Source of the DNA: Palaemon carinicauda
Lineage: Eukaryota; Arthropoda; Malacostraca; Decapoda; Palaemonidae
NCBI RefSeq assembly: GCF_036898095.1
Contig: NC_090725.1
Span: 211,002,498-211,066,497 of the forward strand
Length of the DNA: 64,000 nucleotides
Reading direction: 5' to 3'
The translations under genes were made by a program, and so were the position numbers. The notes under the pieces are model-generated. The model saw only the letters and a list, made by a program, of their open reading frames with translations, had not been told where the DNA came from and made no database searches. Shown here one piece after another: positions 21,506-35,252 of the stretch. Every line of letters starts with the position of its first letter. Positions within the stretch are counted from its first letter, which is position 1.

Positions 21506-23920
21506 AAGTGCCTTCTTGCGAAAATTGCGAAAAGAAATTGGGTAACGAATACAGTATATAGGAAATTATAAAAATAGTAAAACTAAATATTTTAAGATGA
21601 GTAACAACGTTAAAAAAGTTTAAACGAGACTTTAGTCAACCTGTTCAACATGAAAGCATTTACAAGCTTGAACTGAGAAGTTTCACAGATTCAACCACCA
21701 AATTAGAAAGCTCATTTCTCAACGTAGTCACAGCTGGAATAAAATTTCTAGAATATTGTATAGTATTTAATCTTACGGAGAAGAGGACATAGTTTACACA
21801 TCAAGTATTGAGGTTTGTAGTGAACATTTTCACTAAATAAGAGTGATACCGTAAAAGTTTCAACCCTAATAATCCAACTAAACCCATTCATTGAAAATAA
21901 CCTATTTGAAATTTACATGAAATCTGGTGCAGATTATGTAAGCCCATTAAGTATCACAGACGTTACTTATGTTCCAAATAATGAAAGCAAGTTAAAGAAC
22001 AGTTTTTACACAAGATACTGTGAGTGCAAAATAAGAATATTGTAACAATTTGGAGTGTATTTACTTCAATGAATGAGCGAAAAGAATTATTCACATGAGG
22101 CTCAAATATCCAGTTAGTGATTTAACTGCTAAAACCATTGGCAGCAATTTCAATATGACATTAGAATTACCCTTAAGGGTGTACAACATATTTACGGCCA
22201 ACTACTTGACTCTTGTAAAGGCAATTGCAACCCAATTTCTTCTGTGGAGATCATCATTTCTCCAGTGAAGGTTTTTACCTTAGGACAAAGGTGGGGAACC
22301 TGCAACTTTATTCTTTTTGCTTTTAAATTAATGCTGTTTTTGTTTGTATTACATTAGTGTTGAGAAATTGCTTTGATGACTTCCTTCAGAGTTTAGGTTT
22401 CAATTTTATTTACCCTCCTTCACCTTTCATCTTTCATCGGAAATGATTGACACATCCATAGTCTAGGATCTTTGTCTAAAGACCAAGGCCAAAACCCTAT
22501 GAGAACAGGCCAGAGCACTAAACTTCCATTGCGCAAACGTGAGGTCTGATGTGGTGTGAGGTAACTTCTATAGGAGAAACATAGGGTTCACTCAATTTGT
22601 AATGGACTGTGTGGGTCTAACAGATATTGGGGGAACATCACTGGAAGCCTCTATTTTCCGTTTATTAGTGGGAAACAAAAGGAAACATTTTTAAATTCCT
22701 GTGCATGTGGCCTTTAAAGAGACTGGTAATGAGATACAGAAAACTGATGGAAAGAGTGAGAGTTGTTCCTAACAAAGACATCACTACAGCATGTTATTAG
22801 TCATTGTCATAGTGTCCTAGGATAACTTTAAAAAGGGGTTGAAAATTGTTAGCCTCTAAGGGTTGCTTGAAAGTAAGTAAGAGGTACTCAGTAGGAGTAC
22901 TGTGTATGGCTCTCAGTTGTCAATGCTCAGAGCAAAAAGCATGACTATGAGGAATGTTCTTAGGCCAAGGATAAAGTCAAAAGATTTTATTTCTTATACT
23001 TTGCTTGCAGTGTACAACAGGCAGGACCCAAATCAGGCCCCACATTGGACTAGAAATATGGGTTGTAGTGGGGGAAAAGCATTTATAGCAGCAAGTCTTA
23101 GTAAATAGAAAAGACTGATAGGAAATGGAAGAATTATAAGGAGCCATAAATATAAGAATTAATTTCTGCTCGTAGGAAGAGGAGATTTTGGCGTAAAGGT
23201 GAAGGACTGTGGGAATGAGATCGAGTCAGAGGTGTATTGAAGTGCAAAGGTGTAGTGGCTCTCTTCAGGAACAAGGCTGAGACTGGAAAAGAGGTTGGAG
23301 GTGCCAAAGCACACTCCTCTGAAGACTGTGATGGTCCAAGTCACTATGCTGATCCTTCTTTCACAGCTGTGTTCCAACTTCTCCCTATTGGTGTTGTTTA
23401 GTCAGAGGCCCTGCCCACCTGTGCCTGCAATGCAGTGATTGGTGGGTTGACCTGTTATATTCTCTTGGCCTTGGTCTATATCAGGCATGAGTAACAGTCT
23501 GTTCGTCAACTGGGGACCACATTTTACTATATCTAATTGAGTGAAGGCTGCGTGATAATACACAGCTTGCCCATTATACTGTATACTTTATTTTGTAATT
23601 CTTTCCTGTTTTATTTATCTTAATATGAAAGTTTACATAAAACTGACATCTCCTTCGTTATTTCTAGATGATAATATTGATGATCACTGGTATAGATAAA
23701 ATAATCCAAAATATTAAAAAAAAAAAAGAAAATTCTTTTGCCCATGCCTGGTCTAGAGACTAGACTCTAGCCCATGGGTTCCCAGATCTGGGTTCGGAAC
23801 CTCTAGTGGGGTCAGGATGGTCATTATTTGGGGTCCCAAACAGGTCATGGGGTTGCTAAGGTACCGCCAGGGAATGGGTGTACAAAACATCCAAGCTGGA
23901 AGCTCTGCCACTGAGGAACT
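21506..23920. other. No supported gene
   Basis: Shared with unit 2 up to about 22081 and again at about 23466-23700 (58780-59010). The interval 22082-23465 is unit-1 specific. The short frames at 22902-23108 (+) and 23159-23377 (-) show no recognisable motif. Bases 23760-23920 are unique and GC-richer. Confidence 0.5.
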
Positions 23921-23924
23921 GCTT

Positions 23925-24590
23925 TAGCACCTCCACCCCCAGCATCTACTATACTGGGGGATCACTTTATTGTGATATTCCCTCAGCCGCAGCAGCAGCA
24001 GTTGTCTCCATCAGACTACAGAGAAAATTAGAGACTTAACAACCACGCCTCCGCCCTGCAAACTGAGCTAGTGGCGATTGCCAAAGCCCTAGAACACTTG
24101 GCTAGTCTACCTGGAGGTGATACAACAATCCACACTGATTCGAGAAGAGCCATGGCTCTCAGCAACAAACAACCCACTGAAAATATCTACTTAATCAGGC
24201 AGATCATCCTGAATTGGATTCCAGGTCACACTGGAATCACTAGCAATGATGAGGCCAAGTACCTGGCCAAGTCAGCCCTTATGTGCCAGACATTCAGTAT
24301 CACACTTCAACCTTCACTGAAAATCATCAATAAGCAAATGACAGCCTTTTGCAACATGCAAAAAACAAGAAAAGTAAGGCGAGCCTTCCATGAAGTCTCC
24401 AGATTAGTCAAATGGTACATTGAAAGAACTAACCTAATCCCACACACTCTTGCAAGAAATTCTTCCCGCCAAGTTGCAGACTGTGACTGGGGTATCTGTG
24501 CATTTGGCAAATCATCACCTGTGCAACACTACCTGTTGCATTGTACAGAAACAAGCATACTAAGACAGGATTTCAACTCATTCCTGTAAC
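23925..24590 (+). mobile_element. LINE RNase H domain fragment
   Basis: The forward frame at 24071-24589 contains ELVAIAKALEHLASLP just before the first Met, then TTIHTDSRRAMALSNKQP, LNWIPGHTGI, NDEAKYLAKSAL and LLHCTETSILR. This is the RNase H core (Glu in ELVAIAKAL, Asp in HTDS, closing Asp in NDEA) and tail found after the RT of I-type and related LINEs. An upstream piece (YTGG, CDIPSAAAAAVVS, 23950-24010) supplies the RNase H start in another frame. The RT is absent. Located in the 9.3-kb block missing from unit 2. Confidence 0.75.
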
Positions 24591-24696
24591 TGTGACCGCA
24601 ATCGCAAAACACATTATTGCTAGTGTTGATGCATTCTCAGCCTTTCTCCTGCAGCTACACTCCCCTCAGATAACGTGATTACCAACACCAATTTGA

Positions 24697-25345
24697 AACC
24701 AAAGTAGGTAGTAGGATGGCCAGGGCACCAGCCACCTGTTGAGATACTACCGCTAGAGAGTTATGCGGTCCTTTGACTGGCCAGACAGTGCTGCATTGGA
24801 TCCTTCTCTCTAGTTACAGTTCACTTTCCCTTTGCCTACACATACACCGAATAGTCTGGCCTATTCTTTACAGATTCTCCTCTGTCCTCATTCACCTGAC
24901 AACACTGAGATTACCATACAATTCTTCTTCACCCAAGGACTACTGCACTGTAATTGTCCAGTGGCTACTTTCCTCTTTGTAAGGGTAGAAGATACTCTTT
25001 AGCTATGGTAAGCAGCTCTTCTAGGAGAAGGACACTCCAAAATCAAACCATTGTTCTCTAGTATTAGGTAATGCCATAGCCTCTGTACCATGGTCTTCCA
25101 CTGTCTTGGGTTAGAGTTCTCTTGGTTGAGGGTACACTTGGGCACACTATTACATCTTGTTTCTCTTCCTCTTGTTTTGTTAAAGTTTTCATAGTTTATA
25201 TAGGAAATATTTATTTAAATGTCGTTCTTAAAATATATTACTTTTCCTTGTTTCCTTTCCTCACTGGGTTGTTTTCCCTGTTGGGGCCCCTGGGCTTATA
25301 GCATCTTGCTTTTCCAACTAGGGTTGTAGCTTAGCAAGTAATAAT
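24697..25345 (+). repeat. Dispersed non-coding SINE-like element, nearly full length
   Basis: It runs from GTAGGTAGTAGGATGGCCAG through ACTACCGCTAGAGAGTTATG, CTTTGACTGGCCAGACAGTG, CTGTAATTGTCCAGTGGCTA, ACACTCCAAAATCAAACCAT and CAACTAGGGTTGTAGCTTAG to GCAAGTAATAAT. Other copies lie at 38403-38910 (reverse), 39087-39303 plus 43032-43447 (interrupted), and as fragments near 2283, 17080, 21453, 35851 and 58200. It has no protein frame. It ends in AGCAAGTAATAAT, as does the LINE directly downstream. I do not know a family name. Confidence 0.8.
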
Positions 25346-28300
25346 TCATTGGTGTCTGTGAGTGAGGACGTGTTGAAGAAGTGCTCTGTTAAAATATAAC
25401 AACAATAGTGGCAAGTGAAAAGTGAAAATCGTTAAATTAATAATTTTCAACATTATTAAGTTATATGAATTGGAATCAAAGTAATTGGAATACTGAATAG
25501 TGCAAAATTACAAATTGATAGTTGATTACAACTGGGACACAGATAAGAGTTACCAATTATGGTTTTCCCGACTCATTTGGACTTAAACATGGTGTAAACT
25601 ACAAAAATGTTAGGAGCCATTAAGATAATTAGATAGAAACCTCATGAAAAGACTGAAACTGGAAAATCAGTTGAAGAAGAAACAAATGAATTTTTACATA
25701 TAATGAAGAGTACATCAGTATATGATAGTGACAATATGGGGGAAGGTGCTTGTGAAAGAAATGATAAATCAGAGAATGGATCGTTGGACACCGTGGAATC
25801 TGATGACACTGAATTGTGAGGGCACTGCAAGACTGTCGCTGCCGATGATGCAATTTGTTGTGATAGATGTCAAAAATGGTATCATTTTGAAAATGCATGT
25901 TCTGGATTAATAGAAAATTTATCACAAACCCACATAAGACTATTGTGTAATAAACATATTTCTTACAAGTGTAGGAATTGCACTGATAAGATCAATGAGA
26001 ATGCAGCAAACATACAAAGAAAATTATTGGATGAAGTCGAAATGCCCCATCATTTGGTTCAGGTCTTGATGAATAAAATGGAAGAAATGAAGGATAGCAT
26101 GACGGAAATGAGAAATAAAGTGCAAGAAACAAGAGATGAGATGCAAGAATTAAGAAATGAAATGAAAGAATTGAAAAATGAAAAGAAAAGGAATGAAGAT
26201 GACATAGATAGGAAGCATAAAACTGGTACATATGCTGAAAAGTTGAAATCAAAGAAAACGTTGATTGTAAAATCAACTGATAAGGTTTCAGCAGTTAATA
26301 ATAAGAAAACAATTTTGACCAATATAAAAGCCCAAGTTGAAAGTCCTGGTGAAACAGAAGATGGCCACCTGATAAACAGAACCTGGAGCAGGCAAAATCA
26401 GAATTGGAACAAGGTAATGTAAACAAGATCACTGTTGCTGAAAAAGGAAAGCTTAAACCGAAGATAAAACTTACTAATGTACCAGAAGATGATGACGATA
26501 TTATTCAAAGTCTGAAGCTTAAGAATCAGTGGCTAAAAAGACACATTGTAGAAAATGATGATCTGACTATCATGATGCAAGAGAATTCAAGAATGGATAA
26601 AAACACTATATTAGAAAATGTACACCTAAGATACGTAAAGCAATCTATAAAAATGGAGACAAATTTAGTACCACATATAGAATATGTAATTTTTGTGACC
26701 ATTACATGCCCTACTAGTGTTACAAATGCCAGGAATTTGGGCATAATGCAGCAAATTGCAAGAATAAACAGTCGTACCCCAAGTGCGCAGGAGAACATAA
26801 AGCGGGTCATTGCAGTATTGTTGAAGTTAAATGCATAAATTGTGTAAGAAAGAACTATGATGACACAAAACATAAATCCTATGATAGAGTAAACTGCGAA
26901 GTTTATAAACAAGAAATAACAAGAGCCAGAAACAATACTGACCATGGCTTCGATTAAGAAAATATCATGTCTACTAATAAATATACAATCCATTAGCAAT
27001 AAAACTCATATCATTAAGGAAGTCGTAAGTAATCAAGATGTGGATATTTGCTTATTAACTGAAACTTGGTTGAGTGGGAATGTGAGTGACATCGAAAATA
27101 AATGAAATGACACCTAAATCTTATAACTTTTATCATGAACCATGAGAAGACAAAAGAGGTGGTGGCATTGGAATCTTAATTAAGAAATTATATAAAGTTA
27201 CAGTAAGAAATCATCTCATAGCTAATTCATTTGAATATATGAACATTAAAATTTTATTTAGAAATGTAAATCTACAAATAGTTATACTCTATAGATCACC
27301 GAGCAAAAGCAAAAGAATGTTTCTAGATGAATTTAATAACTTACTAGTTACATTGAACGACAATGGTAATATAGTTATATGTGGAGATTTCAGCCTACAT
27401 CTTGATAACAGAATAGACCCATATGTCAATGAATTTAGAGAATTGATTGAGAACCACGACCTTGAAAACATAGTGTCTGAACCAACAGCTCAGTCTAATC
27501 ATATACTAGATCTAGTTATAGTAAATAAAAACAACATCATACTAAATATGGAGATTGAACCTGACTGCTCTATATCCCCAATGCAGTCTTTTGAAACAGA
27601 TGTTAGAAAAAATAATGCAATACAGAAGGAAATCACATACAGAATTAAGACCAACTTTGATCCAAAAGAGTTCATTGAACAAAGCCTAGAGGATATAAAA
27701 GGGATAACACCAGTCTGTAACTGTGAAGAGAAGCACACCCTAGTAGAGAGACAATCCTGTGTGAACTGCAATACTGATAGAAGTAAAATAATACTTGCAA
27801 CTAATTATAACAATAGGTGCCCGGAAAAAAACAAAATAAAAATCACAATTAAAGAAAAATCGAATTGGTTTGATAATGAATTACATGAAGAAAAAAAAGA
27901 AAAAGAAAAATGGAGGATAAATGGAAAAGAAATAAAAATAATGAAATATGGCAACATTACAAATCAGCTAGAAATCGCTACTAAAATTACCTTTTCTTAG
28001 TTAAAAAAAAGGCCTATTATAAAAATGTGTGCAATAAAAATGACCGACAGAAAATACATAAGAGCCTAAAGAAACTATTAGGTCTAAAGACATAACTAAT
28101 GATCCTAAATGCCTAGCAAATGATTTTATTGATTATTTTGAAGAAAAACTAATCAAATATGCTCCAGTTTTCGCAACATCGGCACAACAGAACGAAGGAA
28201 TACATCAGCAACAGGTGTAAGTAAGCTAAGGGTATTCAAAGAGTTAAGTCAGAGTGATTATATGAGAATACTAAAGTAAAAAACCTACTGCGGAAATTAC

Positions 28301-29889
28301 CCATTTCCAATTGACGATGTAAAAGATGCAGAAAATTTCACTAGACTACAAGAGACCTACCGAAACATGGTAAATATGAGTCTAACACAGGCAGTTTTTC
28401 CTGATTGTGAGAAAATTGCATGTATCAAGCCTGTCTATAAAGGAAAAGGTGATATAGACAATTTAAGTTCATATAGGCCAATATCAAATCTGTCATATTT
28501 TTCGAAAATTATTGAAACTGCTGTACACGAACAAACTTGGTAACATCTGAAACAATCTAATGCCATACCTGATGATCAAGCTGCATACAGAGAAAATTAC
28601 TCCACAGAAACAACAGTGTTAGCGATTAAAAATGACAACAGAAGTTATAACAAATGGCAAGTGTTGCATTCTTGTGATGCTTGATCTAAATGCAGCATTT
28701 GATACTGTAGAACATACATATCTGATGGAAGACCTTAAAGCTGTGGGCATCATAGAACGAGCATATGACTGGTTTGTGAGTTATCTTGAAAACCGCAAAG
28801 TTAAAGTAGTTATATCAAATGTTGAATCTGAGTAAAGAAAACTAACCAAAGGGATGCCTCAAGGCAGTGTACTAGGTCCTCTCCTGCTTGAAATTTACAC
28901 GATTGAGTTTAAAATATACGCTGATGATACACAATTCTGTTTCCCAATAGCATCAGTTGATGAAGCTAAAAGAAAGATACATGAAATAATGAATGACATT
29001 AAGGCTTGGATGTTAACGAAAAAGCTCAAGCTCAATGAAGATAAAAGTGAATGTATTATTTTTGGAAATGAAAAAGATATAAAAAGAATCGAATCCTTCC
29101 AAAGAATTGAAATAGGTCAATCGATCATTGACCTAAAGAAATCCGTTAGAAATCTTGGAGTAATCATGGATGATAGACTGACAATGAATGAACATATAAA
29201 TAATATGGTAAGAAATTGTAACTATCATATTAGAAACATAGCATTTATTAGTAAATACTTAAATGAAAAATCTATAGCCATACTCATTAATCACCACATA
29301 TTTTCAAGAATTGATTACTGCAACTGACTATTCTATGGCTTACCAAATTATCAGCTGAAGAAAATCCAGAGAGAACAAAACAAAGCCACTAGATTAATAA
29401 AAGGATTACACAATAAGGATAGAATTACCCCTGCACTAATTAAATTACACTGGCTGCCAGTAAAGGCGAGAATCGAATACATTCTACTCTTACTAACGTT
29501 TAAGATACTGAACCAAAATATCTAAAAGAATGCCTGAAAAAACTAGAACTAGAAACAAATATTACCATAAGACACATGAGTGACAAACATAGACTATCTG
29601 AACCAAGTACAAATAGTAAATTTGGTAAAAGGGCTTTTAGCTACTGTGCGCATAGACATTATAATAAACTGCCAACTGAAATGAAGGACTTAAAGGGAGC
29701 AATTGAATTTAAGAAGAAACTAAAGACATTACTTTTTACAAGATCATATGATTTGGAAGATGCTACAATCAAATAATTGTATAAGTTATAATGAAAATGT
29801 TTCGTCAGATGATTGATATGGACCCGCCCGAGAAGCAGTTCAGTGGACATCAGTGGAGGGTTGGATTTAAACCCAAAACAAGTAAGCAA

Positions 29890-29935
<46 letters not shown>
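25345..29935 (+). mobile_element. L2/CR1-like LINE, near full length, inactivated
   Basis: The order is ORF1, endonuclease, reverse transcriptase, short 3' UTR and (ATA)n tail (29892-29935). ORF1 has a PHD-like finger (CCDRCQKWYHFENACSGL near 25855-25910), a coiled-coil-like charged segment and a CCHC knuckle CYKCQEFGHNAANCK (26718-26762). The endonuclease (26947-28000) has TETWL, YRSPS and a GDFSLHLDN box. The RT (28400-29330) has KPVYKGKGD, SYRPISNLSY, DLNAAFDTVEH, MPQGSVLGPLL and YADDTQF, then HWLPVKARI. Stops and frameshifts (for example near 26422, 27105, 28000, 28540, 28834, 29327) rule out activity. Unit 2 lacks the whole 23710-33003 block. Confidence 0.88.
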
Positions 29936-29936
<1 letters not shown>

Positions 29937-32900
29937 CCAACCTTGTAATTCTCTGCTTAACCTCTTCCTTGCTTGCTTTCAGATTGCCAGTCTACATAGA
30001 CTGAACACGGGCTCTTGCGTTGGCAGCCCGTCGTGCTTAACCTCATTTTAGCTCTCCTCTCACTTACAATTCTCTTCTCTTATTTATAGAAGTTTAGGAC
30101 TTTTTCCCAACTAAACATTAAATCTGATAAGCACATACACGTCTCATTGACTATAATACATAATCAAAATTTTATTTTTTGTTCTAGTATTTTCAGGTAC
30201 AGGCATCTTTATTCCACCCTTTCTCTACCACGTATACCAGCTAACCAGATTATCCCTTTTCAGCTCTCCTACTCATGCTGAAACTTTATACTATTGCTCA
30301 TCCTAAAAACTTAAGTGTAAACTACTTAGGAAGTTTTTTACTCCTTCTATACCAATATCTCAAACTAAATATTTCCTAATTCCTTCCCGAGCCCTTCTAA
30401 TCATCGGGACTTACTGCTGTACCTCTTTCCCTGCACCTGAACGATGGGAATCAGTGGGTTCTTTTGGGGTGGATGCCTTCCTCCCCACCATCACCTTTCT
30501 TTTCATTTGACCTAAAGAGGCTGGGGCACCTCTAAAAATAAGGGGAAAAAAAAAGAAAGCTGAATTGACAAGTAAAAGTTGCTGATTATCCTTGTCCCAC
30601 ATCCCAAACCACCAAGGACAAATAAAAGTCGCAGATTATCCCTTATCCTAAATCACCTAAAAACCTAAAAAATCTAGCCAAACACCTACGGGCTACAAGT
30701 GTGCAAGAGCCCCTGCCTGGCCTCAGGCAATCTGCAACAGCAACAACAATGAGGAACTGCTTCCTTGCATTTCACTTGAAACTACAATAAGAGGTGAGGA
30801 TATCTTTAATGTTATGAATAAGTTCTTCATTGAAAACTATCTGGATTGGAATAAAGTAACAGAATGTAGTATGGATGGTAACCCATCAATGATGTTGCAA
30901 GAATATTAGAGTGAGTGGAATTCTATAAAAAAAAAAAATCCTCACATTAAAATAAACTAGTGTATTATCCATCGCCAGAGTCTGGCTTCAGAAGACATGT
31001 CTCTAAACTTCTCTGATGTGATGCAGGTAGTCATATCCACTGTCCATTATGTGAAGGCTAGGGATCTGAATTCTCACATGTTCAAACAGTTCTGCATCAC
31101 TGAAAATTCTAATATCTTCATGGTCTAGAGTCAAGACCATGAGACTCCGGAAGGCATGTAAATTTAATATTCGTTAATCCTGAAGACTAAAGTATGACCA
31201 AAAATGACACATTTTTCAGTACTATATATAGCATTTATAAAATGGCAATTTCCAATGAACCCAGTATGAGCTGGCCACCAAACCTCAATCATTTCTATCG
31301 ATTTATGGTCCTTCAGTGTACCAACCTGCTGGCGGAATACGAAAAGTAAAAATGTAACATTGAAGACAAATTGAAATGCTCATATTTAGGTTTGGGCCAC
31401 AAGAGCTGGAAGAAAAGAAATAGTTCCTTTTTAAAAAGAGGAAACTTGTGTGAGAAAATTCCAAGAGCAGACGAGAATATTTTTAGAAGGGTTGCTATTA
31501 CTTCAGAGATGAACTTTTCTATAATATTCTGTCATCAAAACTTGTCTTGAGATTTTGGAAGTGTTCTTGTTTATGATGCAATGGAGTTGTGATTCTGTTC
31601 TTTGTTTATATTCCAATTCACACCAGATCATTTGTATCGCATTGTCCCTTTACAGAAAAGTTCCTAAAAGGCTGCAAATATTTAAAATCGTGGATATGCT
31701 TGAAGGAAAGAGTACTACAGACTATAGATAATGAGAGCATAGGATAAAGCGGGAGCAATCCAAGTCTAGTCATGCTACAGTTGAGAAAATACAGATAACC
31801 CACATAAACCCAGAACAGTTACAAAGCCATGCCTAGGGAATTGGTCGATTTCAAAATCGCGACTGGGAGAAGGAGATTGTAGGAAGATGGACGTACAGGA
31901 GAGGAGCCTGATAACTTGTTTAATGGTAGTGGCAGTCTGGCAGATTCAGTGAGGGTTCCAGAGGATGGTATAAATGGTAGGTTGGCGAGTAAAATATAAG
32001 CGCGTGATTGCCTTGAAAGGTTAAATAAAATTGTTTATATAGAGAAGAGTTATAAAGGTGCATCTACTCATATTTTATCTTAAAATTGAATATTTATGTT
32101 AGTTGTTAAGGGTTTATCGGAGAAGTAATGTTATGCCGTGTATATAAACATAAACCAATCATATTTAATCTTACTGTTGAATAACGTAAGCAATTATTTT
32201 ATTCCCAAAATAAAATATGGCTAAGTTAAAGATTTTTTGAAACGCTGTGAAACAAATCTGATGATGGATGGCGACTTTTTTTTTACTCCAGATATTACGA
32301 TGTCGCTGACTTCTTAAAAGTATCAAATCAATTTTTCCAATATTATTTTGACTGGCTTTCCATCAATGTTTGTGTGCCAGAAAGATTTGACGAGAAAAAC
32401 ATAAATTACAAAACTACATGTAAGAAAAACAACTATGACTATAATGCTTTTACAGCTAGCATAGCAAAACAAATCCAGTGACAAAGCGAAATTACAGCAC
32501 AAGAGCTATGTCAAATTTATGGTGTACAATATCGAACAACAATAAACTACAATATCTAATAATAAACCGAATTCTGGTTCTGAACAAGGCTAAACATTAA
32601 TGACAAGAGCATAACTGGAAGGCCCTACGGCCCAAGCGCTAGAATATAAGTAATAGATTATTACACACATTGATTCCCTAATGATAAGAAAGTCAAATGT
32701 CTAATGCTATCAATAATAAACAAGTCAAGTAAACAGAACCTAACGACAATAAGACGTAACAGTCAAATAAACCTTAATAACATGAAAAAAAAATTAAAAT
32801 GAAAAGTTTAAATAATGGTAAAATCAAAAGTAGAATAATCAAATAATACTTTACACTTACAACGAAATTATAAACAGCAGCCAAGTGAAGATGGTAAATA

Positions 32901-33003
32901 AAGTATAGTCAAAGTCAAGAAACTAGTAACTCATACTATGAGGATTTAACGAAATTTGATTAATTTGAAATGAATAAGAACTGGAGGTGAGCAAAGCCTA
33001 ATA
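29936..33003. other. No supported gene; unit-1-specific
   Basis: This is low-coding sequence after the LINE tail. Pyrimidine-rich stretches at 30050-30400 and a short A-run are visible. Frames are at most 63 codons and show no motif. It is missing from unit 2, where homology resumes at the equivalent of 33004. Confidence 0.5.
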
Positions 33004-33330
33004 CTGATGACGGAAACAATAGTTACATGTTGAAGGTACTTAGGTTTTAAGTACTTACTCGCAATTACTGAATGGATAAAAAGTGAATAAAATATATACT
33101 TTTAATGTAAATAAAATAGTATTTAAATTTTGTTAAATAAGTAATAACGAGTCGATATGTTTGTAAATTAAAAACATATTTAGATGGATAGAGGTGCAAT
33201 TTTGAATGTATGTTAATTAAGAAATATATTCAGGCAAATATCTGATGTATATAAACTATTATACTGTAGATTGTAAATGTAAATTTCTTAATAAAAAATA
33301 GTTAAATGTCGAAAAAACTTAATGACATTT

Positions 33331-34466
33331 AGGATATATATACATACATATATACGTACATACATACATCATCAGAGAAGGTGGCGGCAGCCAATAATTT
33401 ACATTTCTCAGAGTGAACAGGGAAATAGGTAGTTCTAAATCCCGATGTTTCGTGATCGTCATTATCACATCTTCCAGGGCTACAAATAAAAAGTACATGT
33501 ATAACATTAAGAAAAAGTAATACAAATATACAAATATATAAAGTAAAAATTATTAAGAAAATAAAAATTCAAGTAAAAATATGCATAAAACAGAAGTGGA
33601 ACCAACCTCGCAGAAATGCAAATAAAAACTGAAGGGCATCAACAACTACAGAACAAAACAAGGAAAGCTATGACAAGTACAATTGAGTGGAGGAAGCTTG
33701 GGTGTTTAATGATGGAACCAGTCTTTTAATCAAAATTGACTCCAGATTAGGTAAGTCGTGGTAATTAGATACTTGCCCTATAATGCTAAAATCTTTATTG
33801 TCAATATTTATTTTGCACATTTTAGTATGATTACGAATATTTAAATGTTCTGGGTCGGATATTCTGCAACCTATTCGAAAACTAACACCTCTATGAGAAT
33901 CATTTCTGACCTTCAACAACCTCTTGGTAGATCCTACGTAGGTCCCAGAGTTACACTTTGCGCAAATATATCGATACACTACACCAGAGGACACCATAGG
34001 ACTCAATCGATTCTTAAAGTAAAAAACCGAGCCAACTGTGAGAGGATTCTTGGGAATTAAGTTTACTACAATAGCTGGAAAATGTTGTTGTATGATTTTT
34101 GTACACTTCTGTCCAAAGGAATCATCATGAATAGAAGGAAAACTCGCATAAAATTTTGGTTTAGGTAATGTTATTTTTTGAGTCTGAGCCAATTCATCAT
34201 TTAATAATTTGTTAAGATGCTTAAAAAATTGTTTAGTCGGAAAACAGTTTTTCTTAAAATAATCACACAAATAAAGTTTTTCTGTACGAAAATTTTCCCA
34301 ACTAGATGTAAGAAGGAATGCTCTGTGGAGAAGAATAAAAATAGAGTTTAATTTAAAATTACAAAAAGAAGAGCTATAAAAATTCGAACCTAATCCACTA
34401 AGTCTTTTTTTCTAAAAACCGTGGTATTAAAACCTCTCTCTATATATACTAAAACATATGAAAAAG
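33331..34466 (-). mobile_element. Penelope-like fragment, unit-2 copy
   Basis: Same truncation, same frameshift near the A-rich run and same GIY-YIG frame (33668-34270) as 60-1195, at a constant offset of 33271. Only a few substitutions are visible in 1.1 kb, two of them in the last residues of the frame. The shared truncation shows that the insertion predates the copying event. Confidence 0.85.
33668..34270 (-). pseudogene. Penelope GIY-YIG endonuclease domain fragment, unit-2 copy
   Basis: It has 200 codons and is identical to the unit-1 fragment except near the C-terminus (NTQASSTQLYLS versus NIQAFSTQLFLS). The GIY-YIG signature and catalytic glutamate are retained, but the upstream reverse transcriptase is lacking. 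Confidence 0.85.
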
Positions 34467-35042
34467 GTAATTTATTTGTCAAAATTGAATATTTTCATAA
34501 ATTAATTTCTAGTGAAACAGATGCTTGTAAAATTTTTTAAGTGTCTTCTTGTTTATTTGTGGGGTGATATAATTCTGACCAGAATTTTCTTTCACGGAAG
34601 AAAAATGTGACGTCTAGCTAGCCTTAGTTGTCAATATACTGTAAGTAAAGTAAAAGACTTTTCGATCTCTAATTATATGACAAGAGCCATTGGCGAAGAT
34701 AGAAGATGTGATGAATGGGCAGGTCTTACAATAGGTGGATTTTATGTTACTTTAGACAAGGGACTGTGGCGCAGAAGATAAAGAGTGGCAGCAACATGAA
34801 TGAAATAGAGATAGATTGCCTGACAACTGGTAAATATCCCATTAGTAGAAGGAGAGCAAATGTTTATGACTCATACTTAGGACAAGTACTATTACACACA
34901 GCAGAATTATGGGCACTGACAAACAAAAATAGAAGATATCATGTGACTTTAGGAGGGTGAGAGTATGGAGGAAAATCGAGAAAGGGTTAGCACTCAAAGG
35001 TTTAGTTGGTCGAGCAGGAAATGAGATGAAATAAGACATACA

Positions 35043-35252
35043 GGTGCCGGTTTAGTATGTGGCCTACCTTTTTTTATTCTGGTTTAGAATGTGGCCTACC
35101 TGGCTTGTTTAGGATGGGTTAGGTAAGTTTAGGTTAGGTAAGGTAAGGTAAGGTAAGGTTAGGTTAGGTTAGGTTAGATTAGGCCACATACTAAAACAGA
35201 TAGAATTTCGTAGGCCATATTCGAAAGGTAGGCCCCATACTAAACCGGCACC
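35043..35252. mobile_element. 210-bp MITE with 8-bp target duplication (unit 2 only)
   Basis: It starts GGTGCCGGTTTAGTATG and ends with the near-perfect reverse complement (CATACTAAACCGGCACC). It is flanked by GACATACA on both sides (35035-35042 and 35253-35260). Unit 1 carries a single, slightly different GACATACT at the same point (about 1763-1770). The terminal repeats continue imperfectly inward (GTGGCCTACCT and related). An 8-bp duplication fits hAT- or P-like transposition; superfamily not determined. No coding capacity. Confidence 0.88.
35116..35182. repeat. (TTAGG)-like tract inside the MITE
   Basis: Repeated TTAGG/TAAGG pentamers, including four consecutive GGTTA units, make up the core. 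TTAGG is the usual arthropod telomere unit. Here it is internal to a small transposon rather than at a chromosome end. Confidence 0.8.

Noticed and set aside
24773..24982. 69-codon forward frame (also 38665-38886 on the reverse strand)
   Set aside because: Both lie in the non-coding dispersed SINE-like element and differ between copies by frame-breaking indels.
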